A stretch of DNA of 64,000 nt from Asterias rubens (taxonomy: Eukaryota; Echinodermata; Asteroidea; Forcipulatida; Asteriidae). The notes beneath the pieces are model-generated. The model ran no database searches and had not been told where the DNA came from. It saw only the letters and a program-made list of their open reading frames with translations. Location of the stretch: the NCBI RefSeq assembly GCF_902459465.1, contig NC_047080.1, forward strand, positions 8,468,866 to 8,532,865. Direction: 5' to 3'. Both the position numbers and the translations under genes were made by a program. This document shows positions 1 through 11,300 of this stretch, piece by piece. Position 1 is the first letter of the stretch. Each line of letters starts with the position of its first letter.

Positions 1-110
1 GTCAGTTGAGTTCGCATCGCATACCACCGGGAAAAAGTGTTCAACACACGGTGCACCTTGACTCTGCTCCTCGCAAATAATTTGTAGTTATAGCAAAATA
101 GTTATCGGAA

Positions 111-1154
111 ATGTGGAATACTACAGACTACCAGGCCGTGGATGAGGTCACCGACGATCCGTACGCCGTGAGTGACGGCGTACGGATTCTCCACGCCACG
201 ATGATCGCCATCCTCGGCACAACCGGGGCAATCGGCAACTTCATGGTCATTCTCTCCATTGCGACTACTCCGGACCTCCGGACATCTCATAATCTCTTGA
301 TTCTGAACCTCAGCACGGCTGATTTCCTATTTTCCATTATAATTGATTCTCTGTACTGTACCTCGGTGGCCTTAAATCGCTGGCCGTTCGGCCCGGCGGA
401 GTGCCGTCTATCAGTGAAAGCATCCCTTCTTTTGCTGGGTGTGTCAACCACAACTCTAGCTACAGTGGCCATAAACAGGTTCATCCTTATTTCAAAACCA
501 CATGCGTATGATAAATTTTGTAGCCGGAGTAAGACAATCGCCAGCATCGTTCTCATGTGGGTTCTCGCATTCGTCGTGGTATTTCTAATTTCCGAGTTGA
601 CTGTCCACTTTGTGACCAACTACAACCCAGTCTTTGGGTGTTGTTCCCTCGACCCCCTCGACCCTGACACGCAAGTTTTTGTGACCATTCTGATCGTCCT
701 GGTAATTTTCACAGCTTTTCTTATGATAACTACCCTGTATTGCTTAATGTTTCACGCCATCCGTGCGAGCAAGCGCCGAGTCCGGGCCGTGCAAGTCACC
801 GTGCCGAACACCGCCGAGAATAATGACCTCTCCCAGGCCGATAGCAGCGGGGGACGCCCGGTCGGCGAACCCCGACCACCAGAGCGCACCATCAGTAAAG
901 AGGAGATCAGCATGGCGAAGATGTCATTTCTTGTCACTGTACTTTTTGTCGTCTGCTGGCTGCCCCAATCAATCACATACATTTTCGGGTGGAAACATTC
1001 CGTGCTTCTCCTCCGAACTGGAAGATTTAACTTTTTCCTCATAATTCTTGGACCGGCTCTAAACCCATTCATTTACGCTTGGATGAATGCAAAAGTGAGG
1101 AAGGCATGTCTGAGACTGGTCAGATGCCAAAGTTGTATACACGGAACAGCTTAA
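111..1154 (+). CDS. Class A (rhodopsin-like) G-protein-coupled receptor, intronless
   Basis: A single uninterrupted 347-codon frame encodes a seven-helix receptor of the plasma membrane. Visible class A landmarks are the TM1 GN pair (Asn43), LSTAD in TM2 (Asp71), Trp91 and Cys98 before TM3, NRF at 122-124 in the DRY position, CWLP in TM6 (about 282-285) and NPFIY in TM7 (from about 318). A Cys-rich tail could be palmitoylated, and NTT at residue 3 is a possible N-glycosylation site. ICL3 is hydrophilic, about 60 residues long and Arg/Pro-rich. The NRF variant recalls melatonin-receptor, Tre1/moody and GPR84-like orphan receptors, but I cannot assign a ligand. The first ATG of the frame was chosen; a short GPCR N-terminus is normal. 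Intronless receptors are common in echinoderm expansions. The TAA stop lies inside the TTAA flank of a transposon (1151-1533), so the 3' UTR has been displaced. The family call is secure; the subfamily is not. Confidence 0.93.
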   Translation: MWNTTDYQAVDEVTDDPYAVSDGVRILHATMIAILGTTGAIGNFMVILSIATTPDLRTSHNLLILNLSTADFLFSIIIDSLYCTSVALNRWPFGPAECRLSVKASLLLLGVSTTTLATVAINRFILISKPHAYDKFCSRSKTIASIVLMWVLAFVVVFLISELTVHFVTNYNPVFGCCSLDPLDPDTQVFVTILIVLVIFTAFLMITTLYCLMFHAIRASKRRVRAVQVTVPNTAENNDLSQADSSGGRPVGEPRPPERTISKEEISMAKMSFLVTVLFVVCWLPQSITYIFGWKHSVLLLRTGRFNFFLIILGPALNPFIYAWMNAKVRKACLRLVRCQSCIHGTA

Positions 1155-1533
1155 AGGCAGTGGACATTGGTAATTGTCAAAGAAAAGGCTTCACAGTTGG
1201 TGTATCTCAACATAAGCATAAAATAACAAACCTGTGAAAATTTGAGCTCAAACGGTCATCGAACTTTCGAGATAATAATGAAAGAAAAACACACTTGTCA
1301 CACGAAGTTGTGTGCGTTTAGATGGTTGATTTCGAGACCTCAAGTTCTAAACCTGAGGTCTCGAAATCAAATTCGTGGAAAATTACTTCTTTCTCGAAAA
1401 CTATGGCACTTCAGAGGGAGCCGTTTCTCACAATGTTTTACACCATCAACCTCTCCCCACTACTATAGTCACCAAGAAACGTTTTATGCTATAATTATTT
1501 TGAGTAATTACCATTAGTGTCCACTGCCTTTAA
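1151..1533. mobile_element. Family A inverted-repeat element (TTAA target), at GPCR stop codon
   Basis: About 375 bp bounded by AGGCAGTGGACA and its complement TGTCCACTGCCT, flanked on both sides by TTAA (1151-1154 and 1530-1533). An internal short palindrome (GAGACCTCAAGTTCTAAACC and its partner) sits near the centre. It has no coding capacity, so it is non-autonomous. The same family recurs at 26118, 45526, 53820, 57873 and elsewhere. TTAA target duplication is typical of piggyBac-type transposases (family knowledge). Confidence 0.8.
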
Positions 1534-1591
1534 ATAAAATGCTCACAGTGTACGAAAGCTGAATTTGAAGAGTACCATTATAATTACATCC

Positions 1592-2006
1592 TATCACTCA
1601 AGCTCAAAGAATATTGACGGTTCACTCTAAAAACTAAAGAGTTGAATCCAACACTTGCATGAGTTCGGTCAGTGACTACACTTTGAAAGTGTTGGATCCA
1701 GCGTTTTATGTTAAATCCAACATTTTAATGTTATCCAATGCAAAAAGGGTTAATTCAACAATTTAAGTGTTGTTTCAACATTTCTCAAAACAAAATCCTT
1801 TGAATTGTTGGATCAGCTTTTTTAAACGTTAAACTGGCATGCACTTAAATTGTTGACCAAATAGTTTAAAATGTTGGATTTAACATATAAAACGCTGGAT
1901 CCAACACTTTCAAAGTGTAGTCACTCACCGAGCTCATATGCAAGTGTTGGATTCAACCCTTTAGTTTTTAGAGTGTATCACTCAAGCTCAAAGAATATTT
2001 ACGGTT
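1592..2006. mobile_element. Fold-back element (1623-1975) inside a 31-bp direct repeat
   Basis: The element begins CACTCTAAAAACTAAAG at 1623 and ends with the exact complement at 1975. The arms continue as a near-palindrome of about 90-100 bp each, rich in GTTGGATCCAAC-like words, around an unpaired centre. It is flanked by a 31-bp direct repeat (1592-1622 and 1976-2006, one mismatch). That is far longer than the duplications of usual cut-and-paste elements. Confidence 0.75.
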
Positions 2007-2044
2007 TTTCTATTTAAAATCGGTTGAACAATGGACATTAACTA

Positions 2045-2130
2045 TAATAGCTGGGTTTGAACCAACGACTCCGGACAACCGGCATGCGTCTCATGTCGGC
2101 GGTCTACCAACTGAGCTATTTAGTCCTCAT
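2045..2130 (-). repeat. tRNA-derived SINE head or tRNA pseudogene
   Basis: On the minus strand a pol III A box (TAGCTCAGTTGG) is followed about 50 bp later by a B box (GGTTCAAACCC). The region between does not fold as a convincing tRNA, and related heads occur at 24190-24235 (-) and 26750-26820 (+). It is therefore called a SINE fragment, not a tRNA gene. Confidence 0.55.
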
Positions 2131-2463
2131 GTGACAGTCCCCCTGTATTTGTCAATACATATTTTGTCTATGTCAGTTTTTCTATTTCGTAAAACATCTA
2201 CATAAAGGCCGTACTGTGTTCAAGGCTTACAATTTAAAAACATACCGTCCACAGCTAGAAAGACTCGAAAAGCTTTAGCCACTACCAACTATATCAAACA
2301 AAAAGATCAAGCGTACATTTTATTGAAACATTTGTAGCTGGTCGAGGGATAAAAACAAGAGACGGTACATTGTCTCTGCACGTTTAAGTTACCAATGAGC
2401 ATAAGAACTAAGGGCTATATTCTTTATTATGTAAGCCAACTCTCGACGAGAACAGTGTCAAAA

Positions 2464-2833
2464 TTAAGCCATTGGACACTTTCGGTAAACAGTATTGTCC
2501 AAGGCCCACACTTCGTGTATCACAACTTATATAAAAAATAACAAACCTGTGAAAATTTAGGCTCAATTGGTCACCGGAGTCGGGAGAAAATAACGGGAAA
2601 ACCCACCCTTGTTTCCGCACGTTTCACCGTGTCATGACATGTGTTTAAAATAAATCCGTAATTCTCGATATCGAGAATTGATATTGTTTTAATGTTTCTC
2701 AAAAAGTAAAGTATTTCATGGAATACTATTTCAAGAGAAGTCTTTCACCATTACCTTCTGTAAACCCTGTAAGTTATTTGTAAATCTGTGAACTTAAAAA
2801 AAAACTTCTGTTCCGAAAGTGTCCAATGGCTTT
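2464..2833 (-). mobile_element. Family B inverted-repeat element
   Basis: Bounded by AGCCATTGGACACTTTCGG-type inverted repeats (GCCATTGGACACTTTCGGTA at the left, TTCCGAAAGTGTCCAATGGC at the right). It contains the palindrome ATTCTCGATATCGAGAAT and the block TGAGCCTAAATTTTCACAGG (here complemented) shared by all copies. Other copies are at 15240, 44473, 45154 and 49130. Confidence 0.75.
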
Positions 2834-2984
2834 GAGAAAGAGCTTGATGCATAGGCATCTGAGAGGGAAAAAAAGGTGTGATATGTTATGGGGGTCTTTA
2901 GACAGAAGCGTAAAGTAGGCCTATATTAAATACCCTGTGGTCACTCGTTCCTTCGATTGTAGATAGATGCACAATAAACGTGCT

Positions 2985-3135
2985 GTACAAGTTTCATTTC
3001 AAAAGGCAGTCGCGTTTTAGAGATATCGCCGAAAATCCAGAGCGATGACCACGCATAGGAAAAATAATTCTCGATAATAGGAATACACAGTCAGAGAAAC
3101 GTTACTGACCGTAACGTTTCTCAGATTCAAATTTG
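2985..3135. repeat. Family C element fragment
   Basis: Resembles the middle of family C (GTTTCATTTCAAAAGG, GAGATATCGCCGAAAATCC, AGGAATACACAGTCAGAGAA). Both ends are missing. Upstream, 2834-2984 shows no recognisable gene. Confidence 0.45.
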
Positions 3136-3499
3136 CCGTATTGTGTTGACATCGCCGTTACTACCATTGCTTTATATAGCCGTAGGCCCTGCATGATTTC
3201 GTTATGTGTCGCTGTATTTATATCACTTGACATGGCCGTACTGTTGCGTTCTATCGCCGTATACTAGCGTATAATTATTTTGTTGACCGCCTTGGTTGGC
3301 ATGGACGGCCGATGGTTGTAAAACACTCAATCGTGTTTTAACCAAATTCACGATTTCGGCAAACATTCAACTGAATGAAATACCTCCCATGATTAGTTGC
3401 TTTGTATTCAACAAAATCAACACTATGTTTGAACAGTGTAGTATCTTATAAGAGATGTTAAATTTGCATCGGGGATAAAGAATATTAAGGTTTTTTATT

Positions 3500-3695
3500 T
3501 TTTATTTACCTATACACCGGTGTGTGTTAGCACTGTATACTACTTTCCCGAGTCCTGTGGAAAAAACTCACATGCAAGGGTCGTGGGTTCGAATCCCACC
3601 CGAGTAGCATGCCTGTGATATTTTTTCACACGACTCGGGAAAGTACTGAGTATACAGTGCTAACACACATCGGTGTATGGGTAAAACAAAACCCA
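3500..3695. repeat. tRNA-type SINE with an inverted copy of its own tail
   Basis: The right part is the common SINE of this window: B box GGGTTCGAATCCCACCC, then CCTGTGATATTTTTTCACA, then ACTCGGGAAAGTACTGAGTATACAGTGCTAACACAC. The left part (about 3507-3550) is the same tail inverted (GTGTGTTAGCACTGTATAC), giving a fold-back structure with arms of about 35 bp. Related copies: 8805-8985, 14285-14400, 63275-63475. Confidence 0.65.
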
Positions 3696-3699
3696 AATT

Positions 3700-5200
3700 A
3701 ATAGCATCTGTTTTTGATTTGCATTTATGGCTTTCCATGGTTTTCTAACCTGGGTTGGCGAAAACTCGGAACGTTGCAAAAGAATAGCGCCGTGCCATCA
3801 GGCACCCCCCGCAATTTAGTGCAATTTAATATTATGAGGCCTAAACGCCGTAAACCACAAGTTCTCTCATAAGAAATAGGCTAAAGCAGCCACCATTATG
3901 TAGAAAACAGCACCTTTTGTCTGCATCCATTGGTTTCCGTTTTCCGTTCAGTCATCGTGGGCGGTTTAAAATACCTTATCCGCAGGAGCAAAGGGTCACA
4001 ACATAAACACAATTTGGAAGAGTAACCAAATGTTTTCCTCATCATGTTGTCAATTACCGCCAACCAACCACCATGCAGCAAACCTATATGTCGTCCCTGC
4101 AAACAAACATTCATTTTAAGTTTTTAATTAACTTGGCACTTCACTTATCATTATGATCTGATTATTATTAATTGTGCAAAACCTTAGATGCAATTTATAT
4201 CTCCGTTTTTGGAACCGTTCAATATTGTTTTAACCATTTTTAGCCACTGTACCGCCCAGCCGCATATAGCGATACACTGTATGCGGTACGAGGAAACCTC
4301 GCTAGCTTGTGTTTGTAGGAACATCACAAGAAAACTCGATAGTCATTAGTAGGTCTACGCATTTGTTAATATATCTAGTTGTTATAGATCGTTATTAATT
4401 CTCCCTTCACAGTTGACTTGTCGAAGCTAATGATGATGAAATAATTTAGCTCTTACGAAAAATAAAACGCTCATTAGTAAACAGGAAACTGTTCATCATA
4501 TTTTTATGATGATATTGTCGAAAATTAACGCCTTCGCATTCAATCAGTATGAGCATTGAGCCAGACAAAAGCCTTGAAAAGCTATTGTGTTCATTTTATC
4601 CGTGTACAAAAATATTCGCCATAAAAATTACCGTAGCCGTTTAACGAGAGGCATTTATTGTTCCCATGAGAACTTGTACTTTTTGACAAATATTACCGAA
4701 AGGGTAAAAAATTGTGCATACACATTAAGCCATGGCTATCTTTTAAAATTTGAACTACGATTCCAGTAATTTACTGCAAGAATCTTGAGAAGTTGGATTT
4801 CAGCAAACTCGGGCGGTGCAGGGACTAAAGGGTTAATGACAAAATAATTTGGAATGAATTGATAGGGAAAGATTGAATGTATGAATTTGAATTGCACGCT
4901 ATCTTTAATAGGCCTTGAACTTTAAAAGTATGTTAATACAACTTTAAAAGTGTGAACTTTAAAAGTGATTATAAAACTTTAAAAGAGTGAATTTGCATTT
5001 TAGATAGGTAAAGTGAAACGTTGGTCATGCTCTAATGTATATAGAATTTGCATATAGCTTGGAAAATTAATATAGGGATTGTGTAAGTGTGAATTTGCAT
5101 TAAAAATGTACTGTCATATTCAAAAATATAGTTGTATTGTGCGTTGTTCCATTCTTAAAATTCCCAGTAGGCCCTATATGAATTGAGCCTGAAACCGGGT
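3700..5200. other. Gene-free AT-rich stretch
   Basis: I see no supported exon, RNA gene or recognisable repeat here. The open frames at 3896-4114 and 4587-4769 are short, lack splice signals in a consistent frame and resemble no family I know. Around 4910-4990 the words ACTTTAAAAGTG and close variants recur several times as a weak local repeat. Confidence 0.5.
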
Positions 5201-5202
5201 CT

Positions 5203-5259
5203 TTTTTCTTCTTCTTCTTCTTCTTTTTTTTTTTTTTTTTTTTTGGGGGGGGGGGGGGT
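5203..5259. repeat. Polypyrimidine (CTT)n/T-tract followed by a G run
   Basis: A (CTT)n block runs into about 20 T and then about 14 G. Such mirror or purine-pyrimidine tracts can form non-B DNA and are unstable in copy number. No coding significance is seen. Confidence 0.85.
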
Positions 5260-5682
5260 CAGTTTGACCCATTAATGTGTTGTTTGACATCCAGTTCATA
5301 CTGACCTAGCCTTTAATCAAGGCGCATGCACGGCGGCGGCACACCCAGGGGTCGTGCTTGACATCTGGGGGTGCCGCGTGCGCCTTGACTAAAGGCTAAT
5401 ACTGACCCGACCCCCAAAAAGGCTCAGATCCGGTGGGACCCCAACTACGGGTCAATTCCGACACATATTTTAGAGTGTAATTTCATTGTAAATACTTGAT
5501 TGTATAACTATGTTGTTAAAATGAAAACGTCTTCTCGGGACTATTTTGTACGGTCTAATCCAACTTTGAATCCTCTGGCTGTCTCACTAAACGTGTACGG
5601 ATTTGAAGTGTGATGTCAAATGACCTAATAATTTGCTCTTTCTCTAAAACTACAATTACTTCAAAGGCGGTCATATCCCACA

Positions 5683-6030
5683 ATGTTTTATAATATCAAC
5701 ATCTCTCAAAATGTATATTTGGTTTGCGGTAACACCATGTGTGTATCTACTTGCCAGGTAGATTTGTTCTTAGGGAACTGTCTTGCTTTATTCTACTGCC
5801 GTGGAGTAGATAATCGGAGGTTCGGGAGACTTCTCAGTTCTGTCCTGCTTTTAAAACTGTTACCAGGGCGGATGGTATCGAAATTAGACTGGACTACTAC
5901 TTTAGCTTATAGGATCGTAATTAACTGTACTGCCGCGGAGTCAGTTCTGAATTGGTCTCAACGTTTCGACTAGCTTGCTCTAGTCATCGTCAGGAGACAT
6001 GGTGTTACCGCAAACCAAATATTATACATC
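5683..6030. mobile_element. Family E inverted-repeat element
   Basis: The left end contains TATATTTGGTTTGCGGTAAC and the right end contains GTGTTACCGCAAACCAAATA, its complement. Inside are CTGTCTTGCTTTATTCTAC and a GTCTCAACGTTTCGACTAGC block. Related copies or fragments lie at 23560-23770, 34070-34560, 41695-42035, 42488-42675 and 56195-56285. Confidence 0.65.
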
Positions 6031-6949
6031 GATACCTCACCATGCAATGCCTTAAATCCTATTTCTCTCAAATGCCATTCAATTAGTACCGAACCAAGTC
6101 TGTGTGGCAGCTCTATGGTGGCATCACATTAATTTTGCGATAGAGCCTTGAAATCAAGTCTACGCACTTATGTTGTTGTACGCATGCGCGAACATTGCCC
6201 TAGCGACGTGAGAAGATGGCGACTCACGCAATGTGTGCGTCTATCATGTGTTTTCCAGAGCTCGATATGATGCCGAAAACTAGACAATTGTGAGGTAAAG
6301 TAAAACTAATATAATATGGTTTAATTCAGGTGAACAGTCGACATGGCTCACCTGTAGTAGTTGGAAGTTGACAAACCTGAAAGAACAAACTAGTTCCATC
6401 GGCTTTCGGCTTCGCCCATTCGCCTCGGGAATATTTATTTTATTTACAAACACCTCGGCCCCCTCGGGTTATTTTGTTGTGTTGATATGTCTTCCAGTCA
6501 AGGGAACTCAGAGTCCTACACAATAAGGACATCTTTTAAAATGAAATTTACGGGTCTTACTAGAAGGCTGACCCTTTACCATAGCGGTAGCCTAATAAAA
6601 ATAGGGTCTGAAAAAAAGGCTGAGTGATTCTGACTCTGCTGAGTGTACAATAAAAAAGAAGAGATTTTACACTTTTTACAGCTAGACTTTAGCGATAGGG
6701 CCTACTAAAGCATGCTAATTGCTATTGCTAAGCAGCTAAGAAGACAGTAGGATGGAATCAGAAAATCGAATTATCTGAATGCATAAGATTAGAATAATAT
6801 ATAGAAGTAAATTACTAAAACTAAGTAAAAAAATGCTTCACTTTAATTAAATTAAGTTATAATATTATTTAAGACTTTATAATTATTTCTACTTCTTCTT
6901 ATCCTGTCCACACACGCTAGAGAATAGTGTTTCAGATCAGACAGGGACT

Positions 6950-7445
6950 CAAAGGCCATGAGAATGAAACATTGAAAATTTTAGATTTGCGTCCAGGCAT
7001 TTTTTAAATGACATGAATGAGGCTTTTTATCATTTTTCATTATTCATTATTTTCTCATAGTAAGCTTTTCAAAGCTGTTATTGCACACGAATGCTCGATA
7101 CACATATTTGCCTATTCTGCATAGCGCAAATTACAAATTGCGCAGAACATTGTTGCGCAAATGTGTTGATTGCGCTCGACAGATGAACGACAGCAGATGC
7201 GTGTTTACTGCAAATAAAACGATCGCAATCACGATCGCGGTGGAATGTCTGCCTTGTATAGTATAGTAAAATGCGTAAATATAACCTTTTACCGTTGTAT
7301 GATGATTTGAAACTTGAAAATTTGTGATGCAGAGTTTTTTTTGCGAGAATAATGGAATTTTGTGAAAAAAGAGAATTTTTTCGGCGGTAGCTTTCAGAGC
7401 ATGCGGGCGATGGACGCAAATCTATCATTTTCATTCTCATAGCCT
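6950..7445. mobile_element. Fold-back element
   Basis: CCATGAGAATGAAACATTG with TTTTAGATTTGCGTCCA at the left (about 6956-6995) is complementary, with mismatches, to TGGACGCAAATCTATCATTT with TCATTCTCATAG at the right (about 7409-7442). The open frame 7078-7440 on the minus strand lies wholly inside and is probably fortuitous. 6031-6949 and 7446-8260 otherwise show no gene; 7642-7687 holds a small hairpin (GTAACCCTC / GAGGGTTAC). Confidence 0.5.
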
Positions 7446-8309
7446 AATTATAAAGCTGTTAAGCGGAAAATTCTGCTCGAAAAATTTCTTTGCTGAGCAA
7501 AAATTGAGTGGGGTCACAACCATGACAACAGACAACGACTTCTTAAGTCTTAATAAAATAGTTAGTAATATAATTTTTGCTGGTATTACTAATTAGCAAG
7601 AATGCTTACGGAATACACACACACAGTGACGGATGTAGTTGCGATGACGTAACCCTCCTCCCGACAGCTTCCGAGGGTTACGTTATTACACATATGGGGC
7701 TACATACTTTTCTGTGCTACTGGTAGTACTGCTTAGAAATGAAGGGGTAGCCATTTTTGTGCTTACACTTTTAGTACAGGCTTTATAAAATTGGGCCCAG
7801 AACTTACCAAGCACAGTCGTTGGCACTTTCAATTTCATTTAGTTCAGCCAGGTCTCCAGCCTTGCCCCTTTGCTCTAGCAGGGGCATCCGTGTAGGTGAT
7901 TCATAAACAGTCTGTAGTTCTCAACTGCATTACAGGGTCACATTCCTGGTCGTTCAAATAGCCCTATTTCTAAAAACGTTACTTTACAGCGGCCATGATC
8001 TAAGCCTGAGTCAGTTGAGGCATTTCTACTAGTATTCACATCTACATCTATGATAATTCTTGTCAAAGCCTTTTCAGCATCGAAAGAAGAAAATGAAGAA
8101 ATTTCAGTTTTAGAAGTGGGAGTAAAACCCCAGAGAATTGTTCTAGGGAAAACCAATCCACATAGTGCTCCCAGTTGGATTTGAACCGGGGTCCAGCAGT
8201 GGAAGGCGAGGCAAGACACCATTGCGCCTACCTGACTTAAAAAGCAATTATCTCTTTCCTTTAGGCGTATCCACTAGTAATGTAGCAGTGTCGTTTGCAT
8301 CAAATCACA

Positions 8310-11300
8310 ATGGCCGATGAACAACAAGAAAAGGTAACGGAGCAATCTAATCAGCAAGCGGATGGTGCTGCCGCTGTCAATGAAGAAGGTACACTGCACG
8401 ATGAAGAGATTGCACCAGCTGTTGTCGATTCAACAGAAGGGACTGAAGAGGCGGGTAACACCCAGGCAGACAGGGGAATAGATCAAGTTGGTGAACAAGC
8501 CATTGAACAAGGTAATAATAATAACCCGTTTTTATATAGTGCTTTTCACGTCTGAGGGTGTCTCAAAGCCCTTCCGACATTATTACCCCGGGTCACTGCG
8601 CCTTACATCATTCCTTAAACCATCTCATCTCCCTGGAAGGGGGCAATATATGCGCTACTCGGCTAAACCAATCAAAAGAACCATCTCAGCCCTCACAGGT
8701 ATCCATTTACCCCTAGGTGGAGAGAAGCAATTATAGTTAAGGTAAGTTGTGAACATCTGAAGAAAGAATATGTACCAAAATAACAGATATATCTTATAGT
8801 TGGTAAGACACTGCTCTTGAATTGCAGGGGTCATGGGTTCGAATCCCACCCGAGTAATGTGCCTGTGATATTTGTTCACAGGACTCGGGAAAGTACTGAG
8901 TATGCAGTGCTTACACACGCCGGTGTCTATGGGTAAAAACCAAAATGAATATTCTTTATCCCAAATGCAAATTTAACATCTGTTAAGATATATTTTGTTG
9001 TGCCGTGTCAAGGCCGATCGGTTAAGTGCATTAGACTCAAGCGCTGCTGATGGCTGAGTTGTCAGGTTGTGGGTTCAAATCCCGGTCATGAAACTTTTGC
9101 CATGAGCAAGTTACTTAACTATAATTGCTTCTCTCCACTTAAGGTAAAATGGGTTACTGTGAGGGCAGAGATGGTTCTTGTGAATGATTAAGCTTAGCGC
9201 ACTTGGGCAGTTAAGGCTGTATACCAAAAAAACTAACCTGTGAAAATTTTATTTCTAAAAGTTTTTTTTTTTCTTTGAGATATTACTGAAAAAAAATCCG
9301 GAGTGGTTAAGTTAACGCAGGAAGACTAATCTGCTATTGGAATACACAATTTTATTAGCAACGCTTCTCAGATTCAAATTTTGGGGATATAAAGTGATAT
9401 ATTTTTCCACAACCACAAAGTGTCAAAGTGAAAAGTTTCTCAAAATGCATAATACTATCCATAGCTGCTGTAAGTTAGTTTTTATTGCCATTAATTTTCA
9501 GAGTCATACCAAACATTTACAGGCCCTTTAAACTTGGAATCAACTAGAACTTGAAAATTAGCTACTATTTTATAATTTTAGTTATTTTTTTTTTTTTTGT
9601 AAACATTGTTTTACACAGATGAGTTGACAGGATCAGATCCAGATGGTGACATTATGGACCCTGTTGTTGACCACAATCAAACCATCAAAGAGCAAACTGA
9701 CAATCCGGACATAAACCAAGCTTCAAAAGATGAAGTCCTACCTGATCAGGATGCATCCCAAGAGAACACAAGTCCGCCAGACAAGGATTTAAACCATGAA
9801 CAGTCTATCCAGGATATTCCTTCAAACCAGGATCCTGCTGACAGCTCTCCCGCTGTCAAATCCCCCATCATAGACTCAAAGGATTCTCAAACTAACCTTG
9901 TTGAAGTGCCTTCTGCAGGAGATGCAGCTTGCGAGAGTGAAGAGACTGATACAGATCAGCTTGAGGATAGAGAGGTCGATGCAGGACTTCTCCAACCGGA
10001 ACCAGATGAACCTGGCAAAACTGTAACTGAGGGTCTGAAACTGCCTAAAGAAGAGATCTCAACAAATGAACAGAATCAAAGTGTAGACAATGAGGAACCC
10101 GCTGATGGCACTGTCCAAAGTAATGATAACAGTTCTAATGTGGATCCAAAGGAAGCAGAAGGAGCTGCTCTACCATCAGATGTTCCTGCGAGTGGGGACC
10201 AGCCGAACAACGCCGAGTCGCTGTCTTACAATCAGGAGGAAGGCATTGTCCAAAGTAATGAGAACGACTCTAATGTGCATCCGAAGGAAGCAGAAGGAGC
10301 TGCTCTACCATCAGATGCTCCTGAGAGTGGGGACCAGCCTATTGACCCTGAATCGCCGTCTTCCAATCAGGCTGATCAAGCTGTAACAGTTCAGACTGCC
10401 AGTTCACCGCATATCAACAACGAAATAAACCAGGGTCCCACGTCAGAAATTAACTCTCAAACCTCCCCAGAGTCTCCGTCTCAAAGATCTCCTGTCAAGG
10501 AGGAGCCATCCAGTGCAGAGAGCACTCCTGTCTTACTGCAACGGAACAATAACAATGAATTGCACCAGGGCGATGACTTTGTTCAGCTTGGATCGGTGCA
10601 TATACCTACAGGTGGTGTTGGTGATGTGGACGAGGTAAATGAAGAAAGAGGATCGCAATATGATTTAAGAGACCCAGCAATGCACAAGATGAGATCGTCA
10701 CTACCTGTTGATGCATATGGTGGTATGTATTTAAGTACTTCACTTTCAATAAACAGTTTGGAAATTATGTTTGCAATTGGTTAACCAACAATTTGGAAAA
10801 AAACAGAGAGGTCAGATTTCCTTAGTTAGATCAAAGTGACCCTTTCTGTACTCGATTTTTAATGGTGTATTATAATAAAATTTGAAAAAAAAAAGCTATT
10901 GCTACTTCAGTCAAAACAGTTTATAACATGAATTCATTCCACCAGGTTGCATTCCACTACCAGATAACTTTTAATAGAAGAAGCAGAAGTAACTTCCTTT
11001 GTGGTCTTGGGGCTGATTTTACAAAGAGAAAAAATTGTTCTTAAGTTGAAATCAATCTTAACTGCTTAGCAGCGTGTGATGTTATTGTAAAAACAGTATG
11101 GTTTAATGATTCTCTCGGGAAGTCAACATCTTTGTTTTATTATGTCGACATTCTAAAATGAAACCTATCGAGAAGAAATATTGGACATTGTCATCCGAAG
11201 ATAAGTAAACTTTTTATTTGTTTACAGATTCCAGAAAACATCCTTTGCCAGCAATTCATCCTGATCCTCGTCTTTCCCGTTCCCTCCCTCCGTCCACGGA

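Noticed and set aside
102-1072. Open frames antisense to or overlapping the GPCR (102-290, 287-619, 752-1072 minus; 763-1044 plus)
   Set aside because: They lie wholly inside the receptor frame and show no domain; they are shadows of the real gene.
2045-2130. tRNA gene on the minus strand
   Set aside because: A and B boxes are present, but no complete cloverleaf with acceptor stem can be drawn, and similar heads occur in dispersed repeats.
7078-7440. 120-codon frame on the minus strand
   Set aside because: It coincides with a fold-back repeat and has no recognisable family or splice context.
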